Assembly (NCBI RefSeq): GCF_001180245.1
Contig: NZ_CVSV01000131.1
Coordinates: forward strand, 310,001-374,000
DNA length: 64,000 nt
Direction: 5' to 3'
From: Prochlorococcus marinus
GTDB lineage: Bacteria; Cyanobacteriota; Cyanobacteriia; PCC-6307; Cyanobiaceae
Position 1 is the first letter of the stretch; every line of letters starts with the position of its first letter. A model generated the notes under the pieces. It did not search any database. It had not been told where the DNA came from and was given only the letters and a program-made list of their open reading frames with translations. The position numbers were made by a program, and so were the translations under genes. This document shows, one piece after another, positions 9,639 through 19,498 of this stretch.

Positions 9639-10856
9639 ATGTCATTAACTCAATCTAAAGAGGTTAATAGTCTCTCCAAAAGATATTCAACTCATATTGA
9701 GAGAAGGATAACTAGAACAGTAATGGTGGGTGATATAGCTATTGGAAGTGATTATCCAGTAAGAGTTCAATCGATGATAAATGAAGATACTATGGATGTC
9801 GAAAATGCTTACTTAGCTATCAAAAGACTTCATGATGTGGGTTGTGAAATAGTTAGGTTAACTGTCCCTTCCTTAGCACATGCCAAAGCAGTAGGAGATA
9901 TAAAGGCAAAATTACTAGAAAATAATATCAATACCCCCTTGGTGGCTGATGTTCACCATAATGGTATGAAAATTGCAATGGAAGTTGCAAAACATGTTGA
10001 TAAAGTAAGAATTAATCCTGGATTGTTTGTTTTTGAAAAATCAGACCCTACAAGAACTGAATATACAGATGAGGAATTTGAAACTATTAAGCAAACAATA
10101 CTTAAAAGATTTACCCCTTTAGTTGAAGTTTTAAAGGCTGAAAACAAAGCTCTAAGGATTGGAGTTAATCATGGGTCTCTATCTGAGAGGATGCTTTTTA
10201 CTTATGGAGATACGCCATTAGGAATGACAGAATCTGCGATGGAGTTCGTCAAAATTTGTGATGAGCTTGATTTTCATAACATAATTATTTCTATGAAAGC
10301 TTCTAGGGCTCCGGTCATGATGGCAGCTTACAGAATGATTGCAGATAGGCTTGACTCAGAAGGATATAACTATCCCTTACATTTAGGAGTGACCGAAGCT
10401 GGTGATGGTGATTATGGAAGGATTAAAAGTACTGCTGGAATTGGAACGCTTTTAGCAGAGGGATTAGGAGATACCATCAGGGTTTCCTTAACAGAAGCTC
10501 CAGAAAAGGAAATACCAGTGTGCTATTCAATTTTGCAATCTTTAGGATTAAGAAAAACAATGGTTGAATACATCAGTTGCCCCAGTTGTGGTAGAACACT
10601 TTTCAATCTAGAAGAAGTTGTAGATAAAGTTAGGAACGCCACCTCACATTTGACGGGTCTAGATATAGCAATAATGGGATGTATTGTTAATGGGCCAGGA
10701 GAAATGGCAGATGCTGATTATGGTTATGTTGGAAAAGGTAAAGGAACTATTGCCTTATATAGAAGAAAAGAAGAGATTAAAAGAGTACCTGAAGATGAGG
10801 GTGTTAATGCTTTAATCCAACTTATTAAGGATGATGGGAAGTGGATTGATCCTTAA
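9639..10856 (+). CDS. ispG: (E)-4-hydroxy-3-methylbut-2-enyl-diphosphate synthase
   Basis: IspG (GcpE) is the penultimate iron-sulphur enzyme of the MEP isoprenoid pathway; in cyanobacteria it is ferredoxin-dependent. The 405-residue length matches the bacterial form. The 4Fe-4S ligands are visible as CPSCG (about residue 310) and [19 protein letters not shown] (about residue 345). The ATG start lies 35 bp after the UDG stop, so the two genes may be co-transcribed. Confidence 0.97.
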   Translation: MSLTQSKEVNSLSKRYSTHIERRITRTVMVGDIAIGSDYPVRVQSMINEDTMDVENAYLAIKRLHDVGCEIVRLTVPSLAHAKAVGDIKAKLLENNINTPLVADVHHNGMKIAMEVAKHVDKVRINPGLFVFEKSDPTRTEYTDEEFETIKQTILKRFTPLVEVLKAENKALRIGVNHGSLSERMLFTYGDTPLGMTESAMEFVKICDELDFHNIIISMKASRAPVMMAAYRMIADRLDSEGYNYPLHLGVTEAGDGDYGRIKSTAGIGTLLAEGLGDTIRVSLTEAPEKEIPVCYSILQSLGLRKTMVEYISCPSCGRTLFNLEEVVDKVRNATSHLTGLDIAIMGCIVNGPGEMADADYGYVGKGKGTIALYRRKEEIKRVPEDEGVNALIQLIKDDGKWIDP

Positions 10857-10917
10857 GGATTTGTCAAATTTCTGAATTATAAATAAATTCTTTTTATAAT
10901 AAAAAATATCGAATTAT

Positions 10918-12252
10918 TTGAAGATAAGAAAATTGCTTAAAAAAAAATATATATTTCTGTTTGCGACATCCTTTTCTGGGTTATTTTTAAATAATTTTGC
11001 AGAGGCAACAGTTTTAAATAATAGTTATAAAGAAGTAATTGATCATGTTTGGCAAATTGTATATAGAGATTTTCTTGATTCAAACGGCAAATTTCAAAAG
11101 TCCAATTGGATTAATCTAAGAAAAGAAGTTTTATCAAAAACATATTCAGACAGCAATGAAGCATATGATGCGATTAGAGATATGCTTTCTAATTTAGATG
11201 ATTCTTATACAAGATTTTTAGAACCTAAGGAATTTAATCAAATGAGAATTGATACCTCTGGCGAATTAACTGGAGTTGGTATCCAAATAGTTAAAGATAA
11301 AGAATCTGATGATTTAATAATTATTTCTCCCATAGAGGGCACCCCTGCATTTGATGCTGGAATTAAAGCTAGAGATAAAATATTATCCATAGATGATATT
11401 TCTACTGAAGGTATGAATATTGAGGATGCAGTGAAATTAATAAGAGGACAAAGAGGTACTAAAGTAAAGCTTGAAATTCTTAGAGGTTCTCAATCCTTTT
11501 TTAAGACTTTATCAAGAGAAAAAATTGAAATAAAATCTGTATCAAGTAAAGTCAATCAAACCAAAAATGGCTTATCAATTGGCTATGTACGAATTAAACA
11601 ATTTAATGCAAATGCATCCAAAGAAACTAGAGATGCTATTAAGGATTTAGAAACAAAAAAAGTCGCAGGATATGTTCTTGACTTGAGAAGTAATCCTGGA
11701 GGTTTATTAGAATCAAGCATTGATATCTCAAGGCACTTCATTAACAAAGGAGTAATAGTAAGTACAGTAAGTAAAGATGGTTTAAAAGAAACAAAAAAAG
11801 GAAACGGTAAAGCTCTAACAAAAAAGCCCTTAGTTGTCTTAGTTAATGAGGGTTCTGCTAGTGCTAGTGAAATAGTTTCTGGTGCAATAAAAGATAACAA
11901 AAGAGGAAAATTAGTTGGGAAGAAAACATTCGGTAAAGGTCTAGTTCAATCCATGAGAACTTTAGTTGATGGTTCAGGTCTAACTGTTACAGTCGCTAAG
12001 TATTTAACTCCGAACGGCACTGATATAAACAAATCTGGAATTATTCCAGACATAGAAGTAAGAATGAATATAAACCCTATACTTCAAAGAGAGATAGGAA
12101 CTAGAAAAGATAAACAATATAGAGCTGGTGAAAAAGAGCTAATAAATATAATTAATAGAAAGAATCAGATAAGCGAATTTAATCCCGACACCACAAACCT
12201 TAATGCATTCCTAAAAATTAATAAGGAAGATAAAGTATTTTCATTAAATTAA
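10918..12252 (+). CDS. ctp: C-terminal processing peptidase, S41 family
   Basis: A 444-residue CtpA/Prc-type protease of the lumen or periplasm. A TTG start gives a basic N-terminus followed by a hydrophobic signal segment ending NNFAEA (residues 1-30). A PDZ domain follows (GVGIQIVKDKES to RGQRGTKVKLEIL, about residues 115-190). The peptidase core has the nucleophile in EGSASASEIVSG and the catalytic lysine in GKKTFGKGLVQS. In cyanobacteria such enzymes mature the D1 protein of photosystem II, but which paralogue this is cannot be told. It overlaps convergent nadA by 4 bp. Confidence 0.92.
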   Translation: MKIRKLLKKKYIFLFATSFSGLFLNNFAEATVLNNSYKEVIDHVWQIVYRDFLDSNGKFQKSNWINLRKEVLSKTYSDSNEAYDAIRDMLSNLDDSYTRFLEPKEFNQMRIDTSGELTGVGIQIVKDKESDDLIIISPIEGTPAFDAGIKARDKILSIDDISTEGMNIEDAVKLIRGQRGTKVKLEILRGSQSFFKTLSREKIEIKSVSSKVNQTKNGLSIGYVRIKQFNANASKETRDAIKDLETKKVAGYVLDLRSNPGGLLESSIDISRHFINKGVIVSTVSKDGLKETKKGNGKALTKKPLVVLVNEGSASASEIVSGAIKDNKRGKLVGKKTFGKGLVQSMRTLVDGSGLTVTVAKYLTPNGTDINKSGIIPDIEVRMNINPILQREIGTRKDKQYRAGEKELINIINRKNQISEFNPDTTNLNAFLKINKEDKVFSLN

Positions 12253-13163
12253 TTACTCATATCCAGCATTCTTTTTATTGGCACATAGGCTCTTCTTATT
12301 ATTTCTGGGTCTAGTTCAATAGACGGGGAATTATTTTTCAAACAATCAAGAATTTTTTCTAAAGTATTTAATTTCATATATGGACACTCGTTACATTTAC
12401 AACCTTCTACATCGGGAACTTCAATAAAAATTTTATTAGGTTCTTTCTTTTTCATTTGATGAATTATTCCAGGTTCAGTTAGTACCATGTAAGTTTTAGA
12501 TGGATCTTTACTTACGAAATCAAGCAGCTTACTTGTTGATCCAATAAAGTCTGAGAGAATTAGTAAATTTTGACTACATTCAGGATGAGCAATTACTTTT
12601 GATCCTGGATTTTGATATTTTAATTTTAGAAGTGCTTCTTCACTAAATGATTCATGAACAATGCAGCTACCAGGCCATAATTTAAGATCTCTTCCTGAAT
12701 TTTTCTGTACCCATCTCCCAAGGTTCTGATCTGGCGCAAATATTATCTTTTTATCTTCAGGTATCTTTTTAATTAATGAGACTGCATTACTGCTTGTACA
12801 TATCAGATCACTTTGAGCTTTTACTTCTGCAGTACAATTTATATAACTTACGACATAGTGATCCGGATTTTCTTCCCTGAATTTTTGAAATTTATCTGAA
12901 GGACAATCGTCTGCTAATGAGCATCCTGCGTCAATATCCGGTAATAGGACTGTTTTATTAGGGCTAAGTATTTTTGCGGTTTCGGCCATAAAGTGCACAC
13001 CGCAAAAAATTATTATATCTGCGTCATTATTTGCAGCTTTCCTAGATAGATCTAATGAATCGCCGATAAAATCTGCAATTTCCTGAATCTCTGGAGCTTG
13101 ATAATAGTGCGCAAGAATAATTGCATTAGCTTTTCCGCAACGCTCCTTTATTTCAGAAATCAA
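12249..13163 (-). CDS. nadA: Quinolinate synthase A
   Basis: NadA condenses iminoaspartate with dihydroxyacetone phosphate to quinolinate for NAD synthesis, using a 4Fe-4S cluster. Family hallmarks are AIILAHYYQAPEIQEIADF, FCGVHFMAETAKIL, HPECSQN and the C-terminal CKCNECPYM. The start is uncertain: TTG at 13163 is the first standard start codon and gives 304 residues, but the frame stays open upstream through a CTG at 13217 that would add LTSITSTAKQ and more. No ATG is available. It is divergent from the metallophosphoesterase gene. Confidence 0.93.
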   Translation of the reverse strand: MISEIKERCGKANAIILAHYYQAPEIQEIADFIGDSLDLSRKAANNDADIIIFCGVHFMAETAKILSPNKTVLLPDIDAGCSLADDCPSDKFQKFREENPDHYVVSYINCTAEVKAQSDLICTSSNAVSLIKKIPEDKKIIFAPDQNLGRWVQKNSGRDLKLWPGSCIVHESFSEEALLKLKYQNPGSKVIAHPECSQNLLILSDFIGSTSKLLDFVSKDPSKTYMVLTEPGIIHQMKKKEPNKIFIEVPDVEGCKCNECPYMKLNTLEKILDCLKNNSPSIELDPEIIRRAYVPIKRMLDMSN

Positions 13164-13266
13164 ATCTTCTTCGTTTTGAACTGATTTCTGTTTTGCAGTA
13201 GAAGTTATACTGGTCAGGATTTAGAATATCTCTAAATAGATTATATGCCTTTAAACAGAAAAAATT

Positions 13267-14100
13267 CTGACAAATTTAAAAATTGCTATTGTTGGTGACT
13301 GTCATGGTCAATGGTCTGAATTAGACTTGAAAGTTTTATCGATTATCAAACCAAATATTGTTTTATTTGTTGGTGATATTTCTGATGGAAGTGTCAAAAT
13401 AATTAAAAAAATCAATGAGATCAAAATTCCTACTTTTGTGATTTTAGGAAATCATGATAGAGGGAAAGATTCTACAGGCGAAACTCTCTCAAAGCAGATA
13501 CGTGTTCTTGGTGAAAAATATTGTGCATGGGATTTGAAAGTTTTTAATAATCAAATAAATTTATTGTCTGCTAGACCATGTAGTTCTGGCGGCGGCTATT
13601 ATCTTTCAAAAGAAGTTAAAGGCGTTTATGGACCTATAACCGAACAAGATTCAATAAATAAAATTATCAAATGTTCAGAAGATACTGTTGAAGAAATACC
13701 TCTAATAATTATGTCTCATGCTGGTCCTTCGGGTTTAGGTTCAGAACCTAAAAGCATTTGTGGGAAAGACTGGAAATTACCCTCTTTAGATTGGGGAGAT
13801 AGAGATTTGTCTGTGGCTATTTCCCAAATACAAAAGAGAAGAAAAGTTGATCTTGTAATTTTTGGTCATATGCACAACCGGCTTAAAAGAAATCTTGGTT
13901 TAAGAGAGATGTTTAAAATTGATAGCAAAGGAACAATTTATTTCAACACTGCTGTGGTGCCAAGATATAAAACTGCTGAAGATGGGAAATTACTAATTAA
14001 CTTTTCATGGATTGAGTTTGAAAAAAAAGGATTAAGTCATGTTTCTCATCGATGGTATTCAGAGTCTGGTGAAATTCGTGAAGAAGATAAATTTTTTTAG
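13267..14100 (+). CDS. Metallophosphoesterase with disturbed start codon
   Basis: A calcineurin-like metallophosphoesterase. Metal-binding motifs in order are GDCHG (about residue 10), FVGDISDGS, LGNHDRG, the MSHAG region and FGHMHNR. The first motif lies upstream of the first standard start (TTG at 13327), so the real protein must start earlier; the non-standard CTG at 13267 is used here as the boundary. An ATG at 13245 reads MPLNRK and falls out of frame at an A6 tract (13259-13264); with five A it would run straight into the domain. It resembles a cyanobacterial/plant MPE family (TIGR04168, from memory). Confidence 0.75.
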   Translation: MTNLKIAIVGDCHGQWSELDLKVLSIIKPNIVLFVGDISDGSVKIIKKINEIKIPTFVILGNHDRGKDSTGETLSKQIRVLGEKYCAWDLKVFNNQINLLSARPCSSGGGYYLSKEVKGVYGPITEQDSINKIIKCSEDTVEEIPLIIMSHAGPSGLGSEPKSICGKDWKLPSLDWGDRDLSVAISQIQKRRKVDLVIFGHMHNRLKRNLGLREMFKIDSKGTIYFNTAVVPRYKTAEDGKLLINFSWIEFEKKGLSHVSHRWYSESGEIREEDKFF

Positions 14101-14122
14101 GGTAAGATATTTTGTTTATTTT

Positions 14123-14920
14123 TTAAGTATTTTTGGGCTTTTCATATCTCGAAAATAATGTTTGAGACAAGATATAACCCGCAATTCCTGCGGCTATAAA
14201 AGCTAAACTATTTTTAAATAACGGTAATAAATCAGTTGTTCTGGATATTATTGGTGCCAGACCAAAAATTCCAAATAACATACCCCATAAAGGAGAAAGA
14301 AGAGCTAAAAAACCAATTGATATCACTTGACCTTCTTTTCTTGGAGCAGATGCAAAACCTGCTACTAAACCTCCAAGAATAGATGTACATAAAGTCCAAA
14401 TATATTGCTCTTTGGGTAGGCCAGGGACAACTTGGCATCCTCCTCTTTCGAGACAAATTTTTACTGAATCAATTGCATCTAATACTGCACCATCCTCGCC
14501 ATGATCTTTAACATAGTATTGGTTGCCAAATCTTGTTTGAAGTTCAACCCAAAACAACCTTGGCATAAAATTAAAATAAGCCTCTCCGACGTTAAAGTTC
14601 AGCAAATTTCCCCCTCTAGGATCTGCAACTATCAACAAACTTGTCTCATCTAAGTCCCAATAGTCCTTTATTGCGCTACCAGGTGAACTCTCAAACTGAG
14701 ATAAATATTTTATTTTCCACCCACTTTCAATTTCTAGATTGTTGAGCTTTTCCTCTAAAGATTTTTTCTGATTAGGGCTTAATGTTTTAGCTAAATCAAT
14801 AACGGGTGTTTTTTCTTCTGGTAAGAGATTTGGATTATTTATAGCGAAAACGGGTTTATGTGAAATTAAAACTAATATAGATAGAAATATTCCTAATAAA
14901 TAGTTAATCTTTGAAGGCAT
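14123..14920 (-). CDS. TPM-domain membrane protein (TLP18.3/Psb32-like)
   Basis: A 265-residue protein with a signal segment (about residues 5-27, ending VFAIN). A TPM domain follows (VIDLAKTLSPNQKKSLEEKL to about residue 155, with WKIKYLSQFE and LLIVADPRGG). Two C-terminal membrane stretches lie at about residues 180-215 and 225-255. TPM proteins such as TLP18.3/Psb32 take part in photosystem II turnover in the thylakoid lumen; this one has more C-terminal membrane sequence. Photosystem repair is inference from the family. Confidence 0.8.
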   Translation of the reverse strand: MPSKINYLLGIFLSILVLISHKPVFAINNPNLLPEEKTPVIDLAKTLSPNQKKSLEEKLNNLEIESGWKIKYLSQFESSPGSAIKDYWDLDETSLLIVADPRGGNLLNFNVGEAYFNFMPRLFWVELQTRFGNQYYVKDHGEDGAVLDAIDSVKICLERGGCQVVPGLPKEQYIWTLCTSILGGLVAGFASAPRKEGQVISIGFLALLSPLWGMLFGIFGLAPIISRTTDLLPLFKNSLAFIAAGIAGYILSQTLFSRYEKPKNT

Positions 14921-14951
14921 AAATAAATTCTGTCTTTTTATATTTTCGCCG

Positions 14952-16142
14952 ATGAATAGCTTACCCGCGAATAATCCAGATTGGTTAGTAAAAAAAATAA
15001 TAAAAATGGGTGGAATTATAAGTTTTTATGACTTTATGAATTTTGCATTAAATGATCCTATTAATGGTTATTACGGCAGCGGCAAAGCTAATTTAGGCGT
15101 TCGGGGAGATTTTGTCACATCACCCTCTTTATCTGATGATTTTGCTTTTTTGGTTGGTAAACAAATAGAAGATTGGTTGATTCAGTTCAAAAATAGTTTT
15201 TTATCTAATCAGAAATTAGCTGTAATTGAATTTGGAGCAGGAGATGGAAGCTTTATGAGTGGATTAGTTAAATATTTTTTAGAAAATAACAAGAATTTGT
15301 TGGAAGGAGTTTCTTTTGTGATTATTGAACCTAATGAAGGGATGGTAGAAAAACAAAAAAATAAATTGGAGAAATTTTTAATATTAGGGATTGATATTTT
15401 ATGGAAAGGTTTGGAAGAAGTAGATGAAAATAATATAAATGGAATAGTTCTTGCCAATGAGGTTTTGGATGCTTTGCCAGTAGAGAGAATAACCTTCTCA
15501 AAAGGAAAATTACTTCGACAAGCAGTTTCTATAGACAAAAAATCTCATAAATTATATTTTGATGAAATGCCAATTACAAGCGAATTGGGAAAAAGTATTG
15601 AACTTGCTAAAAGTGAGTTGGGAATTACTATCCCGCCTGAAGATGCTATTGAAGGATGGACGACAGAATGGCATATAGATAACTCAAAATGGTTAAAAGC
15701 TATTTATCAAAAAATTAACAATGGTATTTTATTGATAATTGATTACGCTAAAGAAGCTAAAAAATACTACACCTCTAAGAATTCAGATGGGACGATAGTT
15801 TCATATGAAAATCAAAAATTGACGAATAATGTTCTAGATTCTCCTGGAAATTGCGATTTAACATCTCATGTCTGCATAGAAACTTTAATTAATGATGCTG
15901 AGACTCTTGGATTTGATACTGTTGGAATAACTAAACAAGGAGAGGCTTTGTTGGCGCTTGGATTGGCAGAGAGACTTTATGGGATTCAGAAAGAAATTAA
16001 AGAGGATTTATCAAATGCCCTTTTAAGAAGAGAGGCATTACTTAGACTTGTTGATCCTGTTTGTTTAGGTGATTTTAAGTGGTTTGTTTTTAAAAAGTTA
16101 AATGAGAATAAAATGAATATAAAGTCAACCTGTTTACGTTAA
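14952..16142 (+). CDS. SAM-dependent methyltransferase, MidA/NDUFAF7 family
   Basis: A 396-residue member of the DUF185 (MidA/NDUFAF7) family. N-terminal signature: [20 protein letters not shown]. The SAM-binding loop is [13 protein letters not shown] (about residues 96-108), followed by [15 protein letters not shown]. The eukaryotic relative methylates an arginine of respiratory complex I during assembly, so a role in NDH-1 assembly is possible but not shown. Its 3' end overlaps convergent aroB by 4 bp. Confidence 0.88.
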   Translation: MNSLPANNPDWLVKKIIKMGGIISFYDFMNFALNDPINGYYGSGKANLGVRGDFVTSPSLSDDFAFLVGKQIEDWLIQFKNSFLSNQKLAVIEFGAGDGSFMSGLVKYFLENNKNLLEGVSFVIIEPNEGMVEKQKNKLEKFLILGIDILWKGLEEVDENNINGIVLANEVLDALPVERITFSKGKLLRQAVSIDKKSHKLYFDEMPITSELGKSIELAKSELGITIPPEDAIEGWTTEWHIDNSKWLKAIYQKINNGILLIIDYAKEAKKYYTSKNSDGTIVSYENQKLTNNVLDSPGNCDLTSHVCIETLINDAETLGFDTVGITKQGEALLALGLAERLYGIQKEIKEDLSNALLRREALLRLVDPVCLGDFKWFVFKKLNENKMNIKSTCLR

Positions 16143-17230
16143 GAAAAAAACTTTAAAAATAATGAATCTTCTACGTCATCATATATATCAACAGCACCAA
16201 TTTCTTTCGGTAATATAAATCTCATTTTGCCATCACGAACTTTTTTATCGCCCATAAGTATTGTTAGAACCTCTTCTTTATTTATTTTGGGGATCTCGGT
16301 AGGAAGATCGTAACTTTTTAAAAGATTCTTCTGTCTCTCTAATTCTTCTTTAGACCATAACTCTTTCTCAATTGCTATTTTCCCCGCAATATTCATACCA
16401 ATTGATATTGCCTCACCATGGAGAAATTTGCCGTATCCACATAAATTTTCAATAACGTGACCAAAAGAATGACCATAATTCAATATTGCTCTAACACCAT
16501 TTTCATGTTCGTCTTGAGAAACAATATGAGACTTTGTTTTGATTGAACTATTAATTATTTTAATTAGATATTCATTTTTGAGATTTATAAGTTCATTTTT
16601 GTTTTTTTCAACTTCTAAGTATTCGAAAAGTTCTTTATCTCTTATCACTCCGTATTTTATTACTTCGGCCATGCCTGCACTAAATTCTCTTTTGGGCAAG
16701 CTTTTTAAAGTTTCTGGATCAATAAAAACTGCTTTAGGTTGATTGAAAGCTCCAATTAAATTTTTACCTTTTGGATGATTTACTCCTGTTTTTCCTCCCA
16801 CAGATGAATCAACCATTGATAATAATGTTGTTGGAATCTGAATATATTCGATACCTCTTAGCCAAGTCGCAGCTGCAAAACCACTTACATCTCCAACAAT
16901 TCCTCCCCCAAGGGCAATAATTATTGAATTTCTATCTAAGCCAAATTCAAATGCTACATCATATATTTCACTTAAGGTTTTTAAGTTTTTGTATGATTCT
17001 CCAGCCTTGATAAGGAACATTTTGGCCTGAAATTTATTATCTTTTAAATTATTTAAAAATTTTTTTCCATACAAATTTGATATTTCTTCATTTGAAATAA
17101 CAAGTATTTTTCTATTCTTTGTTATTCCAATTTTTAAAAGTTCTTCGCTGATATTATTCAGTATTCCTGCTTCAATAGTTACTTCGTATGACTTTTCACC
17201 TAATGGGACTAATATTTTTCTCTTATTCAC
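16139..17230 (-). CDS. aroB: 3-dehydroquinate synthase
   Basis: AroB makes 3-dehydroquinate from DAHP in the shikimate pathway. The 363-residue length is standard. NAD+ binding is shown by [19 protein letters not shown] and [19 protein letters not shown]. Metal ligands lie in GMAEVIKYG (Glu), [11 protein letters not shown] (His) and [11 protein letters not shown] (His). It is divergent from purK across about 120 bp. Confidence 0.97.
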   Translation of the reverse strand: MNKRKILVPLGEKSYEVTIEAGILNNISEELLKIGITKNRKILVISNEEISNLYGKKFLNNLKDNKFQAKMFLIKAGESYKNLKTLSEIYDVAFEFGLDRNSIIIALGGGIVGDVSGFAAATWLRGIEYIQIPTTLLSMVDSSVGGKTGVNHPKGKNLIGAFNQPKAVFIDPETLKSLPKREFSAGMAEVIKYGVIRDKELFEYLEVEKNKNELINLKNEYLIKIINSSIKTKSHIVSQDEHENGVRAILNYGHSFGHVIENLCGYGKFLHGEAISIGMNIAGKIAIEKELWSKEELERQKNLLKSYDLPTEIPKINKEEVLTILMGDKKVRDGKMRFILPKEIGAVDIYDDVEDSLFLKFFS

Positions 17231-17354
17231 AATTGATTACCTAGTTAAAATTTATAAATATTTGGTATAAATACTTTATATATTAGCAAAATCTAAGCTC
17301 TAGATCCTTAAAAATTCAGTTGTTAAGAATTAGAAATGGTAATAAAATCATGCT

Positions 17355-18545
17355 ATGAGTTTTAAAAAAAATATAAACGATATTAAAAAAAATTATTCCC
17401 TAGGAATAATTGGAGGAGGTCAACTGGCTTTGATGTTAACCGAGGCAGCAAAAAGAAGAGATTTAGAAGTATGTGTGCAAACAAAGTCTTGTGATGATCC
17501 TGCTGGTTCAAAAGCGGATCATGTCATAGAAGCTGATCCTTTAAAGATAAGAGGTAATAAATCATTAATTAATGAATGTGAAAAAATAATTTTTGAAAAT
17601 GAATGGATAAAAATTGATAAATTAAATTTAATTGATAATAACGATATTTTTGTTCCAAGTCTTAATGCAATAAAGCCTTTAGTAGATAGGTTTTCTCAAA
17701 AAAAATTAATAGATAGAATGAATATCCCCTGTCCAAAATGGATAAAGATTGAAGATTTTAAGAATCTTTCGGATGAGGAAATCAATAATTGGACTTTCCC
17801 TTTAATGGCAAAATCAAATAAAGGTGGATACGACGGTAAAGGGAACAAAAAAATAAAGACAAAAGAAGATTTAGATTCTTTTTTAATAGAGAATAATTCT
17901 GATGAGTGGTTAATAGAAGAATGGATAGAGTATGAAAAAGAACTAGCTCTTGTTGGTTCGAGAGATAGAACCGGTAAGATAAGATTCTTCCCAATCGTTG
18001 AGACATTCCAATCAAATCATATTTGTGATTGGGTTCTTGCACCTGGAACAAATGAATATGATTTGAACTTATTTGCAATAAATATTTTCTCTTCAATAGT
18101 CAATGAACTTAATTACGTTGGAGTTTTAGCTATTGAATTCTTCTATGGCGATAATGGTCTTTTAATTAATGAAATAGCTCCTAGAACACATAACTCAGCT
18201 CATTTCTCTATTGAAGCTTGTACTTCAAGTCAGTTTGATCAATATGTTTGCATTTCTTCTGGGATAATGCCACCTGAAATTAAAATGAATTGTGAAGGGG
18301 CAATTATGATAAATCTACTGGGATTAAAAAAGAATTTCCCAATCTCAATGGAAACCAGAATTAAAATGTTATCTGAAATTGAGGGTTCTAATATTCATTG
18401 TTATGGCAAATCTCGAGAAATTCTGGGAAGAAAAATGGCTCACATCACATTTTTATTGAATGGTAAAACGCATTCAGAAAGATACGATGAAGCTCAAATT
18501 TTATTAACTATGGTAAGAGACATTTGGCCATCACCAAATGCATAA
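17355..18545 (+). CDS. purK: 5-(carboxyamino)imidazole ribonucleotide synthase
   Basis: PurK is the ATP-grasp enzyme that carboxylates AIR in purine synthesis. Motifs are IIGGGQLALMLTEAAKRR (N-terminal glycine loop), AKSNKGGYDGKGN (ATP-grasp) and NEIAPRTHNSAHFSIEAC (C-terminal metal/AIR region). 396 residues is normal. The 6S RNA gene lies immediately downstream, an arrangement I recall from other cyanobacteria. Confidence 0.96.
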   Translation: MSFKKNINDIKKNYSLGIIGGGQLALMLTEAAKRRDLEVCVQTKSCDDPAGSKADHVIEADPLKIRGNKSLINECEKIIFENEWIKIDKLNLIDNNDIFVPSLNAIKPLVDRFSQKKLIDRMNIPCPKWIKIEDFKNLSDEEINNWTFPLMAKSNKGGYDGKGNKKIKTKEDLDSFLIENNSDEWLIEEWIEYEKELALVGSRDRTGKIRFFPIVETFQSNHICDWVLAPGTNEYDLNLFAINIFSSIVNELNYVGVLAIEFFYGDNGLLINEIAPRTHNSAHFSIEACTSSQFDQYVCISSGIMPPEIKMNCEGAIMINLLGLKKNFPISMETRIKMLSEIEGSNIHCYGKSREILGRKMAHITFLLNGKTHSERYDEAQILLTMVRDIWPSPNA

Positions 18546-18565
18546 AAAAATAAGTTAGAGTTAGA

Positions 18566-18743
18566 TTACTGGATCTTTGGTTAAGTTCTTCTTTATGTGC
18601 TCTGATCTGACTCTCTTTCGACATGAGGAGACTGTCGTGATGCGGTAGTAAACCGATCTTGTAATCGGAAACGAAAGCCCACTTTGAATCCTCTTCTGGC
18701 ATTTCCAGGTCGATGCAGCAGAGAACTGACGGGGATCCGGTTT
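18566..18743 (+). ncRNA. ssrS: 6S RNA
   Basis: 6S RNA binds sigma-70 RNA polymerase. The region folds as a long rod: CTGGATC (18569-18575) pairs with GATCCGG (18734-18740), AGTTCTT (18584-18590) with GAGAACT (18721-18727), TGCT with AGCA at the edge of the central bubble, and GAGGA with TCCTC near the tip. A CCGAT/ATCGG hairpin lies in the apical part. Base composition is clearly more GC-rich than the surroundings and there is no ORF. Its place just after purK is the known cyanobacterial 6S (ssaA) location. Ends are approximate. Confidence 0.88.
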
Positions 18744-18797
18744 TACCTATTAAAATGCTTGCTATAACAGGCTTTTGGTAGGTATTTTATTTTTTTG
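18744..18797 (+). terminator. Rho-independent terminator after 6S RNA
   Basis: A 17-bp stem with one bulged T: the 5' arm at 18744-18761 starts TACCTATTAAAATGC, the loop CTATAA is at 18762-18767, and the 3' arm at 18768-18784 ends TTTTGGTAGGTA. The T-rich run TTTTATTTTTTT (18785-18796) follows. It ends 6S and probably purK readthrough transcripts. Confidence 0.88.
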
Positions 18798-18854
18798 AAA
18801 TAACTGAGCTGTTTTTATTCTCTATTAGTGTAAATAATTTATTTGCCTAAATAC

Positions 18855-18904
18855 TTGACGATCCATTTCTAATGTATTTATATTAGTAGTACAAATGTAT
18901 TACT
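18855..18904 (+). promoter_or_regulatory. Sigma-70 promoter with LexA-box-like palindrome
   Basis: A -35 TTGACG (18855-18860) and -10 TATATT (18879-18884) with 18-bp spacing lie just upstream of the DUF1651 gene at 18910. At the expected transcription start sits AGTACAAATGTATT (18888-18901), with the inner palindrome TACA-AA-TGTA. It matches the reported cyanobacterial LexA consensus RGTACNNNDGTWCB except at one position. An almost identical arrangement precedes the paralogue at 21356. Confidence 0.65.
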
Positions 18905-18909
18905 AAGTA

Positions 18910-19209
18910 ATGACTTTAGGAGGCGCTAATGTTTGGACTAATTTTTCTTACGGTTATCGTAATGAGTCCCCAAGTGGTTGGTTGCTTAGCCCAGACCGCA
19001 GCAGATTAATTTTATTTATAAGGAATAAAAAATCTCCAAGAAATAGTATGAGAATTTTTGCTCATACATATTATGCAAATGATCTTGGTGAGCCAATGGC
19101 AATTAAATCATCCACTCAAATGTATTTGGATAATGCTTGGGATAAATGGCATGACCTTCAATTAGAAGGCTGGACTTTTGAAGAACTTGAATTACCTGAA
19201 TCTGTATGA
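18910..19209 (+). CDS. DUF1651 family small protein, copy 1
   Basis: A 99-residue soluble protein with the DUF1651 pattern of marine picocyanobacteria: an early GWLLSPDRSRLILF strand pair, HTYYANDLGEP in the middle and a C-terminal AWDKWHDLQLEGW motif. It is clearly homologous to the protein at 21356-21646 (ANV, GWL, YANxLGEP and W-x-x-L-x-x-x-GW are shared). It starts a three-gene overlapping unit: its TGA overlaps the next ATG (ATGA). Function is unknown. Confidence 0.8.
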   Translation: MTLGGANVWTNFSYGYRNESPSGWLLSPDRSRLILFIRNKKSPRNSMRIFAHTYYANDLGEPMAIKSSTQMYLDNAWDKWHDLQLEGWTFEELELPESV

Positions 19210-19346
19210 CTAACTTAAATCCAATCAAAAAGAAATTATCAAAAGTAGATAGAAAGATATCTATGCAAGACCCATCAAAATTATTAGCAGAATTTTTTAA
19301 TGGTGTCGTCATTGAACTTGATGAAGAATATAAATATGACACATAG
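19206..19346 (+). CDS. Small hypothetical protein, 46 aa
   Basis: An ATG at 19206 overlapping the DUF1651 stop by 4 bp opens a 46-codon frame (MTNLNPIKKKLSKVDRK...). The N-half is basic and the C-half acidic (ELDEEYKYDT), with no membrane segment. It overlaps the next small ORF by 11 bp. Tight overlap on both sides supports it as coding. Family not recognised. Confidence 0.55.
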   Translation: MTNLNPIKKKLSKVDRKISMQDPSKLLAEFFNGVVIELDEEYKYDT

Positions 19347-19488
19347 AGAATTAATAGATCAAGTTTCCGCAAATTTATTTAAACAAAGTGGAAAGTTAGA
19401 AAGCAGAAGATCTTGGTTGGCAATGAGAAATTATCTTGAACAATTAGATACCGAACAACTTAAATCCATGCTTAAGGACCACCGATGA
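19336..19488 (+). CDS. Small helical hypothetical protein, 50 aa
   Basis: ATG at 19336 gives MTHRELIDQVSANLF and 50 residues; an in-frame ATG at 19321 would add five residues. The sequence looks all-helical and charged (SRRSWLAMRNYLEQLDTEQLKSMLKDHR). It is the third member of the overlapping unit that starts at 18910. Family not recognised. Confidence 0.6.
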   Translation: MTHRELIDQVSANLFKQSGKLESRRSWLAMRNYLEQLDTEQLKSMLKDHR

Positions 19489-19498
19489 TTTAAAAACT

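Noticed and set aside
18508..18702. 64-codon minus-strand frame across the 6S RNA
   Set aside because: It crosses the rod-shaped RNA structure and purK end; the RNA explanation accounts for the base pairing.
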